From JACRLV01 sp045863555 (GTDB lineage: Bacteria > Planctomycetota > Phycisphaerae > UBA1845 > Fen-1342): a stretch of 64,000 bases of DNA. The position numbers and the translations under genes were made by a program. Where the stretch lies: NCBI GenBank assembly GCA_045863555.1, contig BTUU01000011.1, positions 62,001 to 126,000 of the forward strand. Direction: 5' to 3'. Of the stretch, positions 34,622-44,372 are shown piece by piece (within the stretch, counting starts at the first letter, position 1; every line of letters starts with the position of its first letter). A model generated the notes under the pieces. That model worked only from the letters and a program-made list of their open reading frames with translations, was not told the origin of the DNA and did not search any database.

Positions 34622-37600
34622 GCCACCTCCGCCACCCCATGCCCCGGCACATTCCGGTACAGCATGTAGTACACGAGCGGCACGACGAAGAGCGTGAACA
34701 GCGTCGACGCGATCAGGCCGAAGATCAGGGCCCAGGCGAGGCCGGAGAAGATCGGGTCGATCGTGATCGGGATCGCCGAGAGCATCGCCGCGAGGACGAC
34801 CAGCAGGATCGGCCGCAGCCGCACCACGCCGGACTCGATCACCGCGTCGAGCAGCGGGCGGCCGCGGCGCAGGGCCAGGTGGATGAAGTCGACCAGGATG
34901 ATCGACTGCCGCGTGACGATGCCCGAAAGGGCGATCATGCCGATCATCGCCGTTGCGGTGAAAAACGCCGGGTCCGCGTAGCCGCCGACCGCGCCGCCGC
35001 TGAGCAGGCCCAGCAGCCAGAAGCCGGGCATGATGCCCAGCATCGTCAGCGGGATCGAGAGCATGACGATCACGGGGATCAGGAACGAACCGGTCTGGGC
35101 GACCAGAATGATGTAGATGCACACCAGCGCCCCGGCGAACGCGAGGCCGAGGTCGCGGAAGACGTCGAGCGTAATCTTCCACTCGCCCTCGCCCGACCAG
35201 ACGACCTTCGTGCCGGGGATCGTGTTCCAGGGAACGCCGCCGCCGGGCGAGAGGTGCGAGCGCCAGAAAAATCCGACGTCGGTTGAGGTTGAGATCCAGC
35301 CGCCCGGGCCCTCGACGATACGAGAGGTGGGCTTTTCCGCCGTCTGATCGGCCATCACATCCACAACCGCATCCGCCGGCGGCCGGCCCGCCACTTCCGC
35401 GAACGCGTACGCCACCCGCCGCAGATTCTTGTGATAAATGGTCTGCTGCGCCGGCCGCTCCTCCCAGCGGCCCAGCTCGGCCAGCGACACGAGCACCGGC
35501 CCGGCCGCGGTCTGGCCCTTGACGTGGATATCGCTCAGCCTGGCCCGGTCCGCCCGCTGCTCGATCGGCAGGCGCAGCACGATCGACAGCGGCTGACGGT
35601 CGGAAGGGGCGTGGACGATGCCCGCCGCCTCGCCGTTGAGGGCGATCCGAAGCGTCGCGGCGATTTCGGCCACGCTCACGCCCGAAAGCGCCGCCTTCTC
35701 CTGATCCGGCGTGAAGACCCACTCGCTCCGCCGCGCCTCAACGGTGTCGTCCGCCTCGACGACGCCGGGTTCGCGGGCGAGCCGCGCCGTGACGAGCTCG
35801 GCCGCGTCGCACAGTCGCGCATAGGGCAGGTCCTCGGTGCCATAGACCTCGGCCGCGATCGTGTCGATGACCGGCGGCCCCGGCGGCAGCTCGACAATCT
35901 TCAGCCGCCCGCCGCGCTCGGCCGCGAGCGTCGTGAGTTCATCGCGTAGCCGGAGGCCCAGCGTATGGCTCGCATGCACGCGCGACTTCTTATCGACGAG
36001 GCCCAGGCGGATCTCGGCGTAGTGCGTCCCGCGGCGGAGGTAGTAGTGGCGGACGAGGCCGTTGAAGTCGATCGGCGACGGCTCGCCGACATAACTGGCG
36101 AAATCCGTCACCTCGGGCACACCCCTGAGCTTCTCTTCGAGCGCCCGCACGACCGCGTCGGTGCGTTCCAGCGACGTGCCCTCGTCCATGTTCAGGGCCA
36201 GCAGCAGTTCGGATTTGTTGTCGAACGGCAGCATCTTGAGCGGCACCATCCGCATCCCGGCCAGCATCGCCGCCGCAACCGTCAGCAGGCCGACCGCAAC
36301 GAGGAACGAGCGGCCGATGATGGAATTCGTGAGCAGCGGCCGCAGAATCGGCGTCAGCAGGCGATACTGCGTCGATTCGCGTGCGGCGGCGAATTCGTCC
36401 TCGCCGTGGCCGCCGCCGCGGGCCCAGTTGCGTTTCTTGAGCAGGTGGAACGCGAGCCAGGGCGTGATCGTGAACGCCACGACCATCGACATGACCATCG
36501 TCACGGGGACATTCAGCGCCATCGGCCGCATGTACGGACCCATCATGCCGGTGATGAAGAAGAGCGGCAGGAACGAGGCGATGACCGCCAGCGTCGCGGA
36601 AATCAGCGGCGGGCGGATTTCGCTCACGGCCGCCAACGTGATGTCGCGCGTGGCCTTGCGGCGCAGCGAGAAATGCCGGGCGATGTTCTCGACGTCGACG
36701 ATCGGATCGTCGACCAGCAGGCCGAGGGCGAGGATCAGGGCAAAGAGCGTAACGCGGTTGATCGTGTAGCCCGCGAGGAGATTGACCGCGAGCGTGAGGC
36801 CAAAGACGACCGGCACCGCGACGGCCACGACCAGCGCCTCGCGCCAGCCCAGCCCGATCGTGAGCAGGCCGATGACGATGATGATCGCAACCCAGAGGCC
36901 TTCGACGAGTTCATTGACCTTCTCGTCGGCGGTCAGGCCGCTGTTTCGCGTGATGACGAGTTCCATCCCGCCGGGGACCGTAAGCGGTGCGAGGCGACGG
37001 GCTTCCGCGATGACGGCCTCCGCCGTATTGACCGCGTTCGTGCCTTTTTTCTTGGCGATGGCGATCGTGACGGCGGGGGCGCTCCCGGACTGACCGTCGC
37101 TCAGGCCATATTCCGGGTAGAGCGTCGTTCCTGCGCGGTTTTCATGGTGCGCGGAATCGAGCGGATTGGACGCGGGGCCCCAGCCGTGGCGCACGATCGA
37201 CGTGCGCTCGTCGGGTCCGTCGAGGACGCGGGCGACGTCGCCCAGCCGCACCGGCCGGCCCTCGAACACGCCAACCACGACATCTCCCACTGCGCGGGCG
37301 TCGGAGAGCACGTTTCCCGCGCGAACATCGAGGCTCGCGTCGTCGCGTTGCAGGGGGCCGGCGGGCAGAAGGACGTTTGCCGCCTGGAGCGCCGCCTTCA
37401 CCTCCAGCATCGCGAGCCGCCGCGAACGCAGGGCCTCGCGGTCGAATTCGACGCGCACGACGCGCGGCAGGCCGCCATGTACGGTCACGCGCGACGTATC
37501 CGGCACGGACGCCAGCCGCTGCGCCAGCTCCTCGCCGACGCGCCGCAATGCAAATTCGTCAATCTCCGGCCGCGCAGACCGCAGCGTGAGCGTCACGATC

Positions 37601-38073
37601 GGCACATCGTCGATCTCGACCGGTTTCATGATCCAGCCGCCGCCATGCAGGACGTGCGGCGGGATCAGGTCCTTGCTCTCCTCCAGCTTCTTGAACAGGC
37701 GGACGAGCGCCCGCTCGCGATCCTCGCCGACGTAGAACCGCACCGTGACGATGGCGCTGTCCGGCCGCGACATCGAGTAGACATACTCGACGCCGTCGAT
37801 CTGATAGAGAATCCGCTCCAGCGGCGTCGTCACCTGCTGCTCGATCTCGGCGGCCGAGAGCCCGGGCGCCGCGACGAACACGTCCGCCAGCGGCACGACG
37901 ATCTGCGGGTCTTCCTCGCGCGGCGTGATAAGCAGCGCCACGCCGCCGACGGCGACGCTCAGGATCAGCAGGATGATCGACAGGTTGCTGTGCAGGAACG
38001 TGCGGACAATCCCGTTGATCCAGCCCAGGTGATGTTCGGGCGAAGCTGGCGTGCCCGGCGTCGACTCTGACAT
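34618..38073 (-). CDS. RND efflux pump permease (AcrB/CusA-type)
   Basis: The ATG at 38073 has GAGGG upstream and gives 1151 residues beginning SESTPG; the upstream extension is not homologous. Topology is that of an RND proton antiporter: a first transmembrane helix near 30-50, a large periplasmic loop with two porter regions, and helices grouped near 340-540 and 870-1130. The proton-relay segment GLLVDDPIVDVENI in TM4 and GWREALVVAVAVPVVFGLT are clear. It lies 8 bases after its membrane fusion protein. The substrate is unknown. No outer-membrane factor gene is nearby. Confidence 0.94.
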   Translation of the reverse strand: MSESTPGTPASPEHHLGWINGIVRTFLHSNLSIILLILSVAVGGVALLITPREEDPQIVVPLADVFVAAPGLSAAEIEQQVTTPLERILYQIDGVEYVYSMSRPDSAIVTVRFYVGEDRERALVRLFKKLEESKDLIPPHVLHGGGWIMKPVEIDDVPIVTLTLRSARPEIDEFALRRVGEELAQRLASVPDTSRVTVHGGLPRVVRVEFDREALRSRRLAMLEVKAALQAANVLLPAGPLQRDDASLDVRAGNVLSDARAVGDVVVGVFEGRPVRLGDVARVLDGPDERTSIVRHGWGPASNPLDSAHHENRAGTTLYPEYGLSDGQSGSAPAVTIAIAKKKGTNAVNTAEAVIAEARRLAPLTVPGGMELVITRNSGLTADEKVNELVEGLWVAIIIVIGLLTIGLGWREALVVAVAVPVVFGLTLAVNLLAGYTINRVTLFALILALGLLVDDPIVDVENIARHFSLRRKATRDITLAAVSEIRPPLISATLAVIASFLPLFFITGMMGPYMRPMALNVPVTMVMSMVVAFTITPWLAFHLLKKRNWARGGGHGEDEFAAARESTQYRLLTPILRPLLTNSIIGRSFLVAVGLLTVAAAMLAGMRMVPLKMLPFDNKSELLLALNMDEGTSLERTDAVVRALEEKLRGVPEVTDFASYVGEPSPIDFNGLVRHYYLRRGTHYAEIRLGLVDKKSRVHASHTLGLRLRDELTTLAAERGGRLKIVELPPGPPVIDTIAAEVYGTEDLPYARLCDAAELVTARLAREPGVVEADDTVEARRSEWVFTPDQEKAALSGVSVAEIAATLRIALNGEAAGIVHAPSDRQPLSIVLRLPIEQRADRARLSDIHVKGQTAAGPVLVSLAELGRWEERPAQQTIYHKNLRRVAYAFAEVAGRPPADAVVDVMADQTAEKPTSRIVEGPGGWISTSTDVGFFWRSHLSPGGGVPWNTIPGTKVVWSGEGEWKITLDVFRDLGLAFAGALVCIYIILVAQTGSFLIPVIVMLSIPLTMLGIMPGFWLLGLLSGGAVGGYADPAFFTATAMIGMIALSGIVTRQSIILVDFIHLALRRGRPLLDAVIESGVVRLRPILLVVLAAMLSAIPITIDPIFSGLAWALIFGLIASTLFTLFVVPLVYYMLYRNVPGHGVAEVA

Positions 38074-38081
38074 GATCGCCC

Positions 38082-39200
38082 TCAGTTCCCGCCGGATTTC
38101 GCGATGACGACCTGCTCGCCCGCCTTCAGCCCCGCAAGCACTTCCACGTCCGATCCGAGCTGGCGGCCCAGCCGAAGCGTGCGGCGCTGCTGGCCCTGCG
38201 GCGTCTGGACGAGCGCGATGTCGAGCTGGCCGACGGACTGCACCGCCGCGCGCGGAATCACAAGCACGTCCTCGTCGTCGAGCGGGATGAGCAACCGGCC
38301 GAACATGCCCGCGTACACACCGTCGGGGCACTCGCCGGTCACCTTCACCGCAAACGAGCGGCTCGCAGGATCGGCCTCGGGGACAATCTCGCTGATCGTG
38401 CCGGCACACGGGTGATCGAGTATTTCGAGGCTCACATCGATCGTCTGACCGACCTTCAACCGGCGGCTGAGCGTCTCGCGCACAGGGGCGACGAGCTGCA
38501 TCCGCTCCGGATCGAGCAGCGTAACGAGCACCTGGCCGGGCGATGCGGTGTCGCCGACGTTGGCCCGCTTGTCGACCACGACGCCGGTGATCGGACTGAC
38601 GATGGTCGCGAAGGCGAGCACGGTGCGGGCCTCTTCGAGCGACTGCTGGGCCCGAAGAACGCCGGCTTCGGCGGTCTTGAGCGCCGTCACGTTGCGTTCG
38701 TGCTCGATGGGCGACGCGCTCTCCCGCGCGATCAGGTCGCGCGTCCGGGCTTCCTCGATCTTCGCCTGGTCGCGGGTCGCGACTGCGCTGTCGAAGGCCG
38801 CTTCGGCTTGGCGGACGCGCGACGCGAGGTCGGCGTCATCGAGGCGCACCAGCACATCGCCCTGCCAGACCTTCTGGCCCGCGACGACGTTCATTTCAAC
38901 GATTCGGGCGAGAATCCGCGCGGCAACCTCGACGCGGTGCACCGGTTCGATTGTTCCGACGGCGGTCTCGACGCGCGGCAGCGAGATCTGGCGCACCGCG
39001 ACGGTTTCACCCGAAACGGCGGCGGGGGGGTTCGCGTTCTGCACGCCCGGCTTGATGCGGGAGCGAAAGCCGCCGACCAGCCAGAGCATCAGGACCGCCA
39101 CGACGATCAAAAAGCCGAGAATGGTCAGACTGGCGGCGAGCGCCCCGGCCCGACGGGCACGAGGGAGGCGGCCGGTCTGTCGATCAACGCGGATGCGCAT
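38082..39200 (-). CDS. RND efflux periplasmic adaptor (membrane fusion protein)
   Basis: The second ATG, at 39200, is preferred (GAGGA six to seven bases upstream), giving 372 residues. A membrane anchor (SLTILGFLIVVAVLMLWLV) is followed by the split lipoyl motif: VEVAARILARIVEMNVVAGQ at about 90-110 and VSPITGVVVDKRANVGDTAS at about 205-225. A helical hairpin lies between them, and beta-barrel and membrane-proximal domains come after. The order fits HlyD/AcrA-type adaptors. It is translated between thioredoxin and the pump gene in one operon. Confidence 0.93.
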   Translation of the reverse strand: MRIRVDRQTGRLPRARRAGALAASLTILGFLIVVAVLMLWLVGGFRSRIKPGVQNANPPAAVSGETVAVRQISLPRVETAVGTIEPVHRVEVAARILARIVEMNVVAGQKVWQGDVLVRLDDADLASRVRQAEAAFDSAVATRDQAKIEEARTRDLIARESASPIEHERNVTALKTAEAGVLRAQQSLEEARTVLAFATIVSPITGVVVDKRANVGDTASPGQVLVTLLDPERMQLVAPVRETLSRRLKVGQTIDVSLEILDHPCAGTISEIVPEADPASRSFAVKVTGECPDGVYAGMFGRLLIPLDDEDVLVIPRAAVQSVGQLDIALVQTPQGQQRRTLRLGRQLGSDVEVLAGLKAGEQVVIAKSGGN

Positions 39201-39212
39201 GGTCATTCCTCA

Positions 39213-39563
39213 TCAGCGGTTCAGGTACGGCTCCAGCCGGGCGAGGATCGCACGCCGCGGAAGGATGCCCACCCAGCGGTCGACGACCCAGCCCCGGTTG
39301 AAGATGAACACGGCCGGGATGGACTGCACCTTGAACCCCTGCGCCAGGGCGGGAAAGTCGTCGACGTTCACGAAGGCAATGTTGGCGAGGCCGGCCATTT
39401 CGGGGGCGAGGGCCTCCAGTTCCGGCTTGAGCCGCTGGCAGGGGCCGCACCAGGGGGCCCAGAAATCGACCAGGGTCGGCAGGGCGCTCTCCAGGACCTG
39501 AGCCTGGAACGAATCGACCGAAGGGTGTAGCACGTTCGAAGCGGGGGCGTTGCGCGCGATCAT
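39213..39563 (-). CDS. Thioredoxin
   Basis: This 116-residue protein is a classical thioredoxin: VDFWAPWCGPCQRLKPELE (active site WCGPC at 38-42), then the cis-Pro loop SIPAVFIF and a C-terminal helix. AAAGGA lies eight bases before the ATG at 39563. It has no signal peptide, so it acts in the cytoplasm. It lies 12 bases before the adaptor gene and is probably co-transcribed with the RND pump. Confidence 0.93.
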   Translation of the reverse strand: MIARNAPASNVLHPSVDSFQAQVLESALPTLVDFWAPWCGPCQRLKPELEALAPEMAGLANIAFVNVDDFPALAQGFKVQSIPAVFIFNRGWVVDRWVGILPRRAILARLEPYLNR

Positions 39564-39730
39564 CGCCGCGGTCCTTTCCGCGAACGGCTGAAGAACGCCG
39601 TTCGCACGAATTCTGAGGCCGTGGGGGCAATCGCCGTTCCCAAATCCCGGATTCCCCTTTTTCATGCTGCCGAAGAAAGGTATAGTTCGCGGCACAAGCG
39701 CGAATGACGTCGCCGCAAGGGAGTGTCGTG

Positions 39731-40705
39731 ATGAAATTGCAAAGGACTGCAATCGCCTTCGCGTCGCTGGGCCTGGCCATCCTTGTGGGCTGCGCAGCGC
39801 CGGAGCGACGCCAGATCAGCCCCGCCCCCGACCCGCCGCTGGTCTTCCAGCCGCGCGAGATCGTCATCCCCGAACCGCCGAAGAAACCGGAGCCGAGGCC
39901 CGTTTCGCCCGAGGCGGAGTGGACGCCGCGCGGGGGAATCAGGAAGGGCTGGCAGGTCATCGTCGTCCATCACTCGACGACGCCGCGCGACACGCCCAAG
40001 AGCATGGACGAGTACCACCGGCGGATTCGCGGCTGGTCGAACGGCCTCGGCTATCACTTCGTGATCGGCAACGGCGTCAACTACGGCGACGGAGCGATCT
40101 ACGTCGGCTCGCGGTGGAAGCAGCAGATCCAGGGAGCGCACTGCGCCGGCGGAGCGGGTACCTACTTCGGCGTGCGCAGACCGGACAACTTCTTCAACGA
40201 GCACGGCATCGGCATCTGCCTGGTCGGCAACTTCGAGAAATCCGCGCCGACCGCCAGGCAGATCGCCGCGCTTGAACGGCTCATCACGTTCCTTTGCTCC
40301 GAGACCGGCATCGCGCCGCCCCGGATCTACGGCCACGGCGAGGTGACCGGCAAGACGGCGTGCCCCGGCAAGATCCTCAAGAGCCGGCTCGTCCAGGTCC
40401 GTCGGGACGTCGCCCGCGGTCTCGCGTGGAGTGGCGACGACTATGACGGAGACGTCGACCTCGCGCTAGGGCTCCAGCTGGAACTCGCGGCCGCCGCGCA
40501 GGCGCACGCGGGCCGCTTTCTGAACGGGCTGCACGACGCGGCGGAATTCGACGACGTCTGCGACTGCTGCACCCTCGACGCGCTCGATCACATCGCCGAT
40601 CTTTACGCCGATCCGGGCCGCGGGGCTGTCCTTCGCGACGTCGATGATGACCAGGCCGGCCGCGTCGTCGGCGACTTTCATGCGCTCGCGCGACTCGGGC
40701 GTTAG
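39731..40705 (+). CDS. Lipoprotein N-acetylmuramoyl-L-alanine amidase (Amidase_2/PGRP fold)
   Basis: The ATG at 39731 (GGGAG about eight bases upstream) gives a lipoprotein signal ending LAILVGC21. The amidase_2 domain follows: zinc ligands in IVVHHST, substrate loop GLGYHFVIGNGVNYGDG, GIGICLVGNF and the second zinc pair in GHGEVTGKTACPGK. It should cleave the amide between muramic acid and the stem peptide in the periplasm. The domain ends near residue 220. The last 80 codons run antisense to the htrA 3' end, a 240-base overlap, and look like read-through after loss of the original stop. Confidence 0.85.
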   Translation: MKLQRTAIAFASLGLAILVGCAAPERRQISPAPDPPLVFQPREIVIPEPPKKPEPRPVSPEAEWTPRGGIRKGWQVIVVHHSTTPRDTPKSMDEYHRRIRGWSNGLGYHFVIGNGVNYGDGAIYVGSRWKQQIQGAHCAGGAGTYFGVRRPDNFFNEHGIGICLVGNFEKSAPTARQIAALERLITFLCSETGIAPPRIYGHGEVTGKTACPGKILKSRLVQVRRDVARGLAWSGDDYDGDVDLALGLQLELAAAAQAHAGRFLNGLHDAAEFDDVCDCCTLDALDHIADLYADPGRGAVLRDVDDDQAGRVVGDFHALARLGR

Positions 40706-41872
40706 CTCGGCCAGTCGCAGGCCGCGCCAGAGGATCGCATTCCCGCGCATCCACGCCACGCGGCTCACCTGGCGCTGCTCGACGGGAATTTCAACCGTCT
40801 TGCGGTCGCGGCCGCGCAGCAGTTCCACTTTGGCATTCGTCCCGATCGCCGTTTCGCCGACAAAGTCGACAAACTCGCCGGGGTCGTGGATGACCCGGCC
40901 GTTGAACGCGATGACGACGTCGCCGCTGCGGACGCCGACGCGGTGGGCCGGGCCGTCGATCTCCACATCCTGCACGACGGCGCCGATCGGGTCGGTGAGA
41001 CCCGCAAGCTTGCGTTCCAGGGCTTCGGGCGTGCGCGCGGTCAAGCCGAGGTAGCCGTATTCGATCGGCTTTCCAGTCTGGAGCCGCTCGATGAGCCGCC
41101 GCTTGGCCGGCGTCATGGGGATCGCAAAACCGACGCCATCGTCGGCCGCGGCCCGGGTGTGCATCGCGGTGACGACGCCGATGAGTTCCCCGTGGATGTT
41201 GAAAAGCGGGCCGCCGGAGTTTCCGGGATTGATGACGGCCGTGGTCTGGAGCATGTCGTTGTAAAGGCGATCATCGACGTCGCCGAGGCCGGGCAGCCGG
41301 CGGCCGAGGTTTGAAACGATGCCGGTGGAGACGCTGGCCTTGCCGTCCGCGCCGAGGCCGAAGGGGTTTCCGACCGCGACGGACCATTGGCCACGGGTGA
41401 CAGCCGACCAGTCGCAGAAGCGCGCGGGCGTGAGGCCGGTGCGGTCGACCTTGAGGATGGCGAGGTCGCTTCGCGGGTCGGCGGCGAGGACAACCGCGAG
41501 CGTCGACTTGCCGTCGTGAAAGATGACCTCGATCTCCTCGGCCGACTGAATGACGTGTTCGTTGGTGAGAATCTGACCGTCGGCGCGGATGATCGTTCCG
41601 CTGCCGTTGACGGCCACGATCTGCTCGATCGCGGCGGCCGATGCGGGGCCGTCGGCGCGCGGGGCGTCCGCGAAGAGGCGGCGGTGCGAGCGGATGCCGA
41701 CGACGCTGGGGCTGACGCGCTCGACCGTCTCGACGAAGGCTTTCTGGATGCGTTCGAGGTCGGGGACGGCGTCGGCGGTCTGGGTCGACTGGGCCGACGC
41801 CGCGACGACCAGGGCGATCGCGGCGAGTATGCGGTCGGGCGTTGTGATGCGGCGGGTCTGGCGAAGCAGCAT
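40466..41872 (-). CDS. HtrA/DegP-like periplasmic serine protease with two PDZ domains
   Basis: The ATG at 41872 gives 468 residues starting with a signal peptide (RILAAIALVVAASAQS). The trypsin-like triad is visible: His106 in ILTNEHVIQ, Asp136 in DPRSDLAILK and Ser219 in INPGNSGGPLF. Two PDZ domains follow (GPAHRVGVRSGDVVIAFNG near 320 and SPAARIGVKIGDVIERVEG near 425). This is the usual quality-control protease or chaperone of the periplasm. Its 3' end overlaps the convergent amidase frame by 240 bases; the PDZ sequence shows that htrA is the intact partner. Confidence 0.94.
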   Translation of the reverse strand: MLLRQTRRITTPDRILAAIALVVAASAQSTQTADAVPDLERIQKAFVETVERVSPSVVGIRSHRRLFADAPRADGPASAAAIEQIVAVNGSGTIIRADGQILTNEHVIQSAEEIEVIFHDGKSTLAVVLAADPRSDLAILKVDRTGLTPARFCDWSAVTRGQWSVAVGNPFGLGADGKASVSTGIVSNLGRRLPGLGDVDDRLYNDMLQTTAVINPGNSGGPLFNIHGELIGVVTAMHTRAAADDGVGFAIPMTPAKRRLIERLQTGKPIEYGYLGLTARTPEALERKLAGLTDPIGAVVQDVEIDGPAHRVGVRSGDVVIAFNGRVIHDPGEFVDFVGETAIGTNAKVELLRGRDRKTVEIPVEQRQVSRVAWMRGNAILWRGLRLAELTPESRERMKVADDAAGLVIIDVAKDSPAARIGVKIGDVIERVEGAAVADVVEFRRVVQPVQKAARVRLRGGREFQLEP

Positions 41873-42459
41873 GTCATGCCCCCGAGGCGGGCCGGGCCCA
41901 GGTATTCGAGCGCGGGGCGGCCCATCTGGTATTTTCGGCGGATTGGACGAGGCGGATGATAATCGGTCTGGCGGGGTTGCCCGTGCGTGAACGATGGTTC
42001 GGGAGGGAAGGTGCGCAGCGTGTGTGTACATTCGTGGTGCGCATCTTCTGATAATGTCGCCGGTTTTGAGCGCCGGAGGGGGCCGGAAATCGTGAACTGC
42101 GCATCTTCGGCAGCGCGCGGCGACATTCGCCTGGAATGGGCTGTTCACTCCGGTCTGAGGTAAGGCAGGCGGCAACAAGTCCAGGTCCTCCGTACGGCCG
42201 TCGCGGCGTGGGATTATTCAACGCGAATTTGCCCGCGGCGGAGGTCGAAGCCGGTTTGGACGGTTCTGGCATGGATTGGCGGGGTTTTGCGGATTTCAAG
42301 CCGCGATCGACAGGGCCGGCGGATACCGTGGCGGAGAATGCAGCGGTTTCTCCAATGAGGTCGCCGAAGGCACAGAAGAAATGCTGGCGCGATTGCGGCG
42401 CGCGCCTGCGTTGCCCGTGCGGGGGTTCGAGAAAACGCGAACCGGCGCGGCGCGACGGT
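41873..42459. other. 587-bp intergenic stretch without a gene
   Basis: No open frame here has a ribosome binding site or protein-like composition. It contains a direct repeat TGCGCATCTTC (42038-42048 and 42098-42108) and a 10-bp inverted repeat AATGTCGCCG/CGGCGACATT (42053-42062 and 42118-42127). The htrA promoter should lie near 41900-41960 on the minus strand. Confidence 0.55.
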
Positions 42460-43434
42460 TCAGTCGCCCGGTCGGCTCGCCGGCGCGGAAGCCGGGGCAG
42501 CGACGGGCTCAGGCTCGGGCTCCGGTTTGCGGGCCGGCGGTTTTGCGAGCGCGGCCAGCCAGTCCGGCGCGGCGTAGTCGACCTCATATCCCGGATGGGG
42601 CACGCGCAGCGAGGAGATCCACTCGAGCACTTCCTTGTACTGGCGCGAATCGGTGCGCTCGATGACTGCGCCGACCGGCTGATTCCGTACGGGCGGGTGG
42701 AGCGGCGTGGCGCGGGCATCGGGGCCGGACTTGGACGGCAGCATGTATTTGAGCAGTGCCGAATCCTCCGGGAGGTCGCGATTAAGCATCGGGCCGATCG
42801 GCGTGTGGATGAGGTCGAGGATGTAGAACGAGCTATAGGCGAATTCCTCGGTTGACTGCGCACCCGAGGGAAGCCTGAACCACGCGGCGGGACCCGTACC
42901 GCCGTGGCAGCCGGAGCGGGCGCACCCACGGATAACCAGCGGCAGGACGCGGCGGCGGAAGGCCTCGAATTTCTCGGTGTCGCCCTTGATGACCATGCGA
43001 TCGGCGAACTGCATCTTCGTGACGCGGCGGATCAACTGAAGCTTTTCGTACGGGCGGCCGCGTTCCAGGATGCGCCGCCAATCCGGGTCGGCATCCGCGC
43101 CGTCTTCAATCAGCCTGCGCACGGCGTCTTCGATCGCCGCCTCGCCGCGTTTCTTGCGCAGTTCGACGTTGACCTTTTCCGGTTCGCCGTCGAGCGGAAG
43201 TTCGTAGAGCTTGAGCCGGTTGATGTCCCGGGCGGAAAGCTTCGGGGGGATCGGCAGCTCGGGCTCTTTGGCCGGTCGCGTGGCCGGGGCCGTCGCGGGG
43301 GCGGTCGTCGGGCGGGCGGCGGGCTTTTCGGGCGCGCCGGCATCCTGCGCGGAGACCGTCGCGATCAGCGGGGCGGCCGCGAGGCAAAGCGCGGGGATGG
43401 CGAGCTGGAGAATCCGGAAAGGCAGGCGACGCAT
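42460..43434 (-). CDS. Secreted cytochrome-c-like protein of unknown function
   Basis: The ATG at 43434 (GAGGTG eight bases upstream) gives 324 residues with a signal peptide ending VSAQ and an Ala/Pro/Thr linker. A helical region at about 70-165 precedes RRRVLPLVIRGCARSGCHGG near residues 160-180. CxxxxCH resembles the haem-binding CxxCH of planctomycete cytochrome-like domains, but with four residues between the cysteines. The tail is Pro/Glu-rich. It may bind haem or metal outside the cytoplasm; this is uncertain. Confidence 0.7.
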   Translation of the reverse strand: MRRLPFRILQLAIPALCLAAAPLIATVSAQDAGAPEKPAARPTTAPATAPATRPAKEPELPIPPKLSARDINRLKLYELPLDGEPEKVNVELRKKRGEAAIEDAVRRLIEDGADADPDWRRILERGRPYEKLQLIRRVTKMQFADRMVIKGDTEKFEAFRRRVLPLVIRGCARSGCHGGTGPAAWFRLPSGAQSTEEFAYSSFYILDLIHTPIGPMLNRDLPEDSALLKYMLPSKSGPDARATPLHPPVRNQPVGAVIERTDSRQYKEVLEWISSLRVPHPGYEVDYAAPDWLAALAKPPARKPEPEPEPVAAPASAPASRPGD

Positions 43435-43487
43435 CGCAGACACCTCTTCAGCAGGAATCCGAGCCGCGGCCGGGCGTTCGCAGAGCC

Positions 43488-44258
43488 CTAGACCTTTCGG
43501 TTGTCGGTCCGGGCGACTTCGCTGCCGTCGCCCAGCTTCTCGACGCGGTAGTCTCCGAAGATATTCGGCGATTCGGCCTGAAGCACGCGAAGAATCCGGA
43601 CGGCGACATCGCGGATTTCCGTTTCCGCGTGCTCGTTGGCACGAAGTTCGATGAAGTGCCGCCAGGCGCGGGCGTTGCCGGTGACGAAGATCTTGGTCTC
43701 GGTCGCGTTCGGCAGGACGCTCCGCGCGGCCTGCCGGGCGAGCTTGCGCCGCAGGGTGGCCGACGGCTCGTCCTTGAACTGGCGTGCGAGACCTTCGACC
43801 AGCCGGACATACGCCTCGTGCGACTGCCGGATCGACTCCTGCCAGATCGTGTGGAGTTCGGGGTCGCGGGCGATGCACTCGGGCTCGACGAAGTCGGCCT
43901 CGCTCTCGTCGACGTAACGCTGCGAGAGCTGCGAATACCCGAAGCCGGCACGGTGGCGGATCAGCTCGTGCGTGAACGAGCGCGAAACGCCGGTGATGAG
44001 GAAGTTCCAGACGGCGTGCTCAAGGACGGAGCCGTGCCCGACGCCGATGATGTTGCCGAGGTACTCCGCGTTCGTCTTGCGGCCCTTGCCGAACGACATA
44101 TAGCAGACCCGGCCGGCGATCTCGCACAGCCGTTCCGCGCCGACGTCAGTGTCCGTCTCCCATGTCACGCCGTGGTCGGCGATGAACTTGTCGATCGCGG
44201 CCGTGTTCAGTGACTGGCGGCCGACAAGGTAGATTCTCGGTTCACGGACGATCTTCAT
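43488..44258 (-). CDS. thyX: FAD-dependent thymidylate synthase ThyX
   Basis: ThyX makes dTMP from dUMP with methylenetetrahydrofolate and reduced flavin. The 256-residue protein starts at an ATG with AGGAGG upstream. It holds NIIGVGHGSVLEHAVWNF and the ThyX signature RHRAGFGYSQLSQRYVDES from residue 101, including the serine that contacts the substrate. A later ARSVLPNATETK segment and NARAWRHFIELR complete the dUMP site. No thyA was seen in the window. Confidence 0.95.
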   Translation of the reverse strand: MKIVREPRIYLVGRQSLNTAAIDKFIADHGVTWETDTDVGAERLCEIAGRVCYMSFGKGRKTNAEYLGNIIGVGHGSVLEHAVWNFLITGVSRSFTHELIRHRAGFGYSQLSQRYVDESEADFVEPECIARDPELHTIWQESIRQSHEAYVRLVEGLARQFKDEPSATLRRKLARQAARSVLPNATETKIFVTGNARAWRHFIELRANEHAETEIRDVAVRILRVLQAESPNIFGDYRVEKLGDGSEVARTDNRKV

Positions 44259-44372
44259 TCGGCCGCCTCCTTGCTTGGGGTGCGCCGATTGTAGTGGCAG
44301 GCGGATCGACGTGCAGTTACGCATCGCCGGATTCGGGATCGACTATTGACAGGTCCGCGCCGGCCGCTGCGA

